A DNA stretch of 8,975 bases from Planctomycetota bacterium (lineage in GTDB: Bacteria > Planctomycetota > SZUA-567 > JAFGNG01): NCBI GenBank assembly GCA_016927125.1, contig JAFGNG010000164.1, positions 1-8,975 on the forward strand, given 5' to 3'. The translations under genes and the position numbers were made by a program. Numbering within the stretch: position 1 is the first letter of the stretch; the number at the start of each line of letters is the position of its first letter. The notes below the pieces were generated by a model. That model saw only the letters and a list, made by a program, of their open reading frames with translations, searched no databases and was not told the origin of the DNA. Below, one piece after another: positions 7,593 to 8,975 of the stretch.

Positions 7593-7651
7593 CCACGCCC
7601 CATCTCCCGGTAGCGTGGCCGACCCCGCCAACTCCCACTATGGCTGGCAGG
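7593..7651 (-). promoter_or_regulatory. Two-hairpin leader of the aminotransferase block
   Basis: Read on the minus strand, CCTGCCA (7645-7651) pairs with TGGCGGG (7624-7630) in seven pairs including one G-U. Its 14-base loop contains a nested CCA-TAG-TGG. Five bases later, CCACGC (7613-7618) pairs with GCGTGG (7593-7598) over another 14-base loop, followed by TTTTCC. The block is GC-rich beside an AT-rich promoter zone and sits 41 nt before the start codon. It could be a cis-acting RNA element or a weak attenuator. It matches no riboswitch class I can recognise. Confidence 0.4.
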
Positions 7652-7747
7652 CGAACACCCATACACTTACCAAATTCTTAAGTTTCGTCAAGTAAAAAGG
7701 GGAGGGATAGCCAAAAACCATAGTAAAATTGCATTTTAGCATTTTTT

Positions 7748-7753
7748 ATTATA
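7748..7753 (-). promoter_or_regulatory. Candidate -10 element for the aminotransferase block
   Basis: A perfect TATAAT lies on the minus strand in the AT-rich part of the divergent intergenic region. The -35 region is poor: TTGATT is present but 20 bases away. The predicted start near 7741 would give a leader of about 190 nt that includes the two hairpins. TTGACG at 7686-7691 is another -35-like site, but no good -10 follows it. Confidence 0.35.
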
Positions 7754-7830
7754 GATTAATAGATATAAAGATAAATCAATTTGGCAATTCCCTCCTTACG
7801 CCTCAAATAACCCTGTATTTACCCTGATAT

Positions 7831-7859
7831 TTGTCGATATAGTTATATGGAGATATAGC
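7831..7859 (+). promoter_or_regulatory. Candidate promoter for the zinc-ribbon lipoprotein
   Basis: TTGTCG (7831-7836) and TATAGC (7854-7859) are 17 bases apart, and each matches sigma70 consensus at four of six positions. The predicted start near 7866 gives a leader of about 77 nt. A direct repeat GATATAG (7836-7842 and 7852-7858, 16 bases apart) is embedded in it. An alternative, TTGCAT/TAGATT at 7729-7757 with a 17-base spacer, is also possible. Confidence 0.35.
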
Positions 7860-7942
7860 TCCCGGTTTCCAGGTGTGGTTGGTTGGAAGGCTCATTAACC
7901 TGTTCATCCACAGATATCAACTCTGTAACTGAAGGAAAAATC

Positions 7943-8710
7943 ATGAGTTATTACAAATATCTCGGCATTATTATTCTCGCTCTAATGATTCTGATTATCT
8001 CTGGCTGCGAGTGCATGGGCCCTCCTGAAGAGCAAAAAGAAGAAGGCAATATTGCGATCTACAAGCGCCAGCTTGAGGAAAAACTCCTCTCCCAGTATCG
8101 CGCGCGGCCGGATTTCGGCAATGATGTCAGCCGGGTGGAGCTGGAAGCAACCAAGGATATCCTCACCGACGAGACCGGGATGCATAAACGCGTGGAATGG
8201 GCGCAACTTGTGTATGATCGCTGGGGCCAGCGCATTCCAGAGCTCGAGCAGGAGTACTTTGTGATTGAATTCGGCCCGGAGCAGTACAAGGCCTATGGCG
8301 GGGAGCCCAGCGTCAAGGTCGGGGTGATGGCCAGGGGGGTCTATTCAGAGCACCAGCCGGTGCGCGCTGAACTCGTAGAGAGCACCCGTGTGGACAGCGG
8401 GATCAGGTATTGCCCTGCCTGCGGGGCTTCGGTTGACAAGCCCGGGATCTGCTCGGCTTGCCTCCGCAAGGCCAGCGGTAAGGAAATAGATGAAAATACT
8501 AAGCCTGAACCTGAACCGCAGGGCAACTGTACCGTCCCGGCAGAGGAGACTCCGGCGGCAAATATCATGCAAGAAGAAGAAAATCCTGACTTTTCGGATG
8601 AGGTTGAGCGCACTATTCAGAGCATTGCGAACTTTTCCAGCAGCGCAGCTCAGGAGGAGCCGGAGGAGCTGGAGTTTGCGGAGTTCCTCGCAGGCGATCC
8701 GTTTCAATAA
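7943..8710 (+). CDS. Predicted lipoprotein with a CxxC-x9-CxxC zinc ribbon
   Basis: I do not recognise this 255-residue protein. It starts with a lipoprotein signal: MSYYKYLGII, then a hydrophobic run to IISGC, so Cys22 is the likely lipidated residue. Glu at +2 does not clearly indicate which membrane. Residues about 35-140 form a mixed, charged domain that includes a Trp/Tyr-rich patch, VEWAQLVYDRWGQRIPELEQ. YCPACG (156-161) and CSAC (170-173) give four cysteines with C-x2-C-x9-C-x2-C spacing, a rubredoxin/zinc-ribbon-type knuckle pair. The tail (about 176-255) is acidic, rich in Pro, Glu and Ala, and probably disordered. The ATG is chosen because AAGGA lies six bases upstream and the signal peptide starts there. 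An in-frame TTG at 7883 would add 20 residues ahead of the signal. The gene diverges from the aminotransferase and appears monocistronic. A metal-binding envelope protein is inference; the ribbon may instead be a cytosolic domain if the N terminus is an uncleaved anchor. Confidence 0.85.
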   Translation: MSYYKYLGIIILALMILIISGCECMGPPEEQKEEGNIAIYKRQLEEKLLSQYRARPDFGNDVSRVELEATKDILTDETGMHKRVEWAQLVYDRWGQRIPELEQEYFVIEFGPEQYKAYGGEPSVKVGVMARGVYSEHQPVRAELVESTRVDSGIRYCPACGASVDKPGICSACLRKASGKEIDENTKPEPEPQGNCTVPAEETPAANIMQEEENPDFSDEVERTIQSIANFSSSAAQEEPEELEFAEFLAGDPFQ

Positions 8711-8801
8711 CACCCGAGAGGCCAAAACCACCCGGTAAGAAGTTACTAACATCCTACCTTTAGGTTTCTGCTGTAAATCCGCTTAAAATTGCACTGCCCC
8801 C

Positions 8802-8830
8802 TTGACAGCAAGTGCGAGATCGTTTACTTT
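8802..8830 (+). promoter_or_regulatory. Sigma70-like promoter for the gene starting at 8959
   Basis: A perfect TTGACA (8802-8807) is followed after 17 bases by TACTTT (8825-8830). The -35 is consensus, the spacing is ideal, and the -10 is weaker. The predicted start near 8837 leaves a leader of about 120 nt, long for a simple gene. Confidence 0.6.
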
Positions 8831-8845
8831 CCGCCTGCAACAATA

Positions 8846-8912
8846 CTTCAGTGATAGTTCCGGAACTGCCCGCACAAATGCTCTCATCTGAGCCGGCAAT
8901 GGGGAACTGAAG
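8846..8912 (+). promoter_or_regulatory. Foldable leader with an embedded 12-bp palindrome
   Basis: Four nested complementary pairs can form one elongated fold: CTTCAG/CTGAAG (8846-8851 with 8907-8912), TTCC/GGAA (8858-8861 with 8903-8906), TGCC/GGCA (8867-8870 with 8895-8898) and GCTC/GAGC (8880-8883 with 8890-8893), closing a six-base loop. A perfect palindrome AGTTCCGGAACT (8856-8867) lies within it and could instead be a DNA operator about 20 bp downstream of the predicted start. The helices are short, so chance pairing is possible. Confidence 0.3.
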
Positions 8913-8958
8913 ATTCGTATTTAAGGTATTCAACCAGGATAATTGAAGGAGGCGCATA

Positions 8959-8975
8959 ATGGCGCGTTCACGTAC
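8959..8975 (+). CDS. Start of an unidentified gene (MARSR...)
   Basis: Only five complete codons (M-A-R-S-R) and two bases of the sixth are present, so the product cannot be identified. The start is well supported: AAGGAGG (8946-8952) lies six bases before the ATG, and a consensus-like promoter and long leader precede it. The strong SD suggests efficient translation. Confidence 0.65.

Larger units (their letters stand above)
8711..8958 (+). other. Intergenic region between the lipoprotein and the next gene
   Basis: These 248 bases hold no gene I can support. The first 90 bases after the lipoprotein stop show no hairpin with a T-tract, so I cannot place a terminator for it. The second half carries the promoter and foldable leader of the gene starting at 8959, listed separately. 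Confidence 0.6.

Noticed and set aside
7593..7670. Small structured RNA gene (5S, SRP or known riboswitch) in the GC-rich island
   Set aside because: I compared it by eye with 5S and SRP RNA conserved segments and common riboswitch cores and found no match, so it is listed only as an unassigned leader structure.
7883..7942. Upstream TTG start extending the lipoprotein by 20 residues
   Set aside because: It would put 20 polar residues before the signal peptide, while the ATG at 7943 has a good SD and directly begins the signal.
8711..8800. Terminator for the lipoprotein gene
   Set aside because: No stem of five or more pairs followed by a T-tract was found; ACCTTTAGGT is too short.

Overview
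The window is a dense bacterial chromosomal segment of housekeeping and accessory metabolic genes. Coding DNA is fairly GC-rich, most starts carry clear Shine-Dalgarno (SD) sequences, and two genes start with GTG. I see no phage, insertion sequence, CRISPR array, tRNA or rRNA. The phylum cannot be fixed from sequence alone. A GH57/DUF3536 glycoside hydrolase, a subgroup Ic-type aminotransferase and a stand-alone HisI would suit a free-living, biosynthetically competent Gram-negative bacterium (for example a Desulfobacterota- or PVC-like lineage), but this is a weak guess.

Seven genes read leftward in two transcription blocks. The upstream block (7552 down to 4412) encodes a PLP-dependent class I aminotransferase, the elongation factor GreA, and an exported protein resembling alpha/alpha-toroid proteins. 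A hairpin plus T-rich tract (4313-4347) ends it. The downstream block (4291 down to the left edge) encodes a GH57/DUF3536 glycoside hydrolase, TruB, HisI and the N-terminal third of a diaminopimelate decarboxylase-type enzyme (LysA). Its functions are mixed: polysaccharide metabolism, tRNA modification, histidine synthesis and lysine synthesis. Gaps are short: 29 nt between GH57 and truB, 18 nt between hisI and lysA, and about 110 nt between truB and the preferred hisI start.

To the right of the aminotransferase lies a divergent, partly AT-rich intergenic region (7553-7942). Rightward from it is a predicted lipoprotein that unexpectedly carries a four-cysteine zinc-ribbon motif and an acidic tail. 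After a further 248 nt with a consensus-like promoter and a foldable leader, a second rightward gene begins at 8959 with a strong SD and runs off the window.

No complete novel system is evident. The points most worth following up are the zinc-ribbon lipoprotein, the two-hairpin leader before the aminotransferase block, the stacked control elements before the GH57 gene (palindrome, terminator, and a hairpin containing its SD), and the foldable leader of the last gene.
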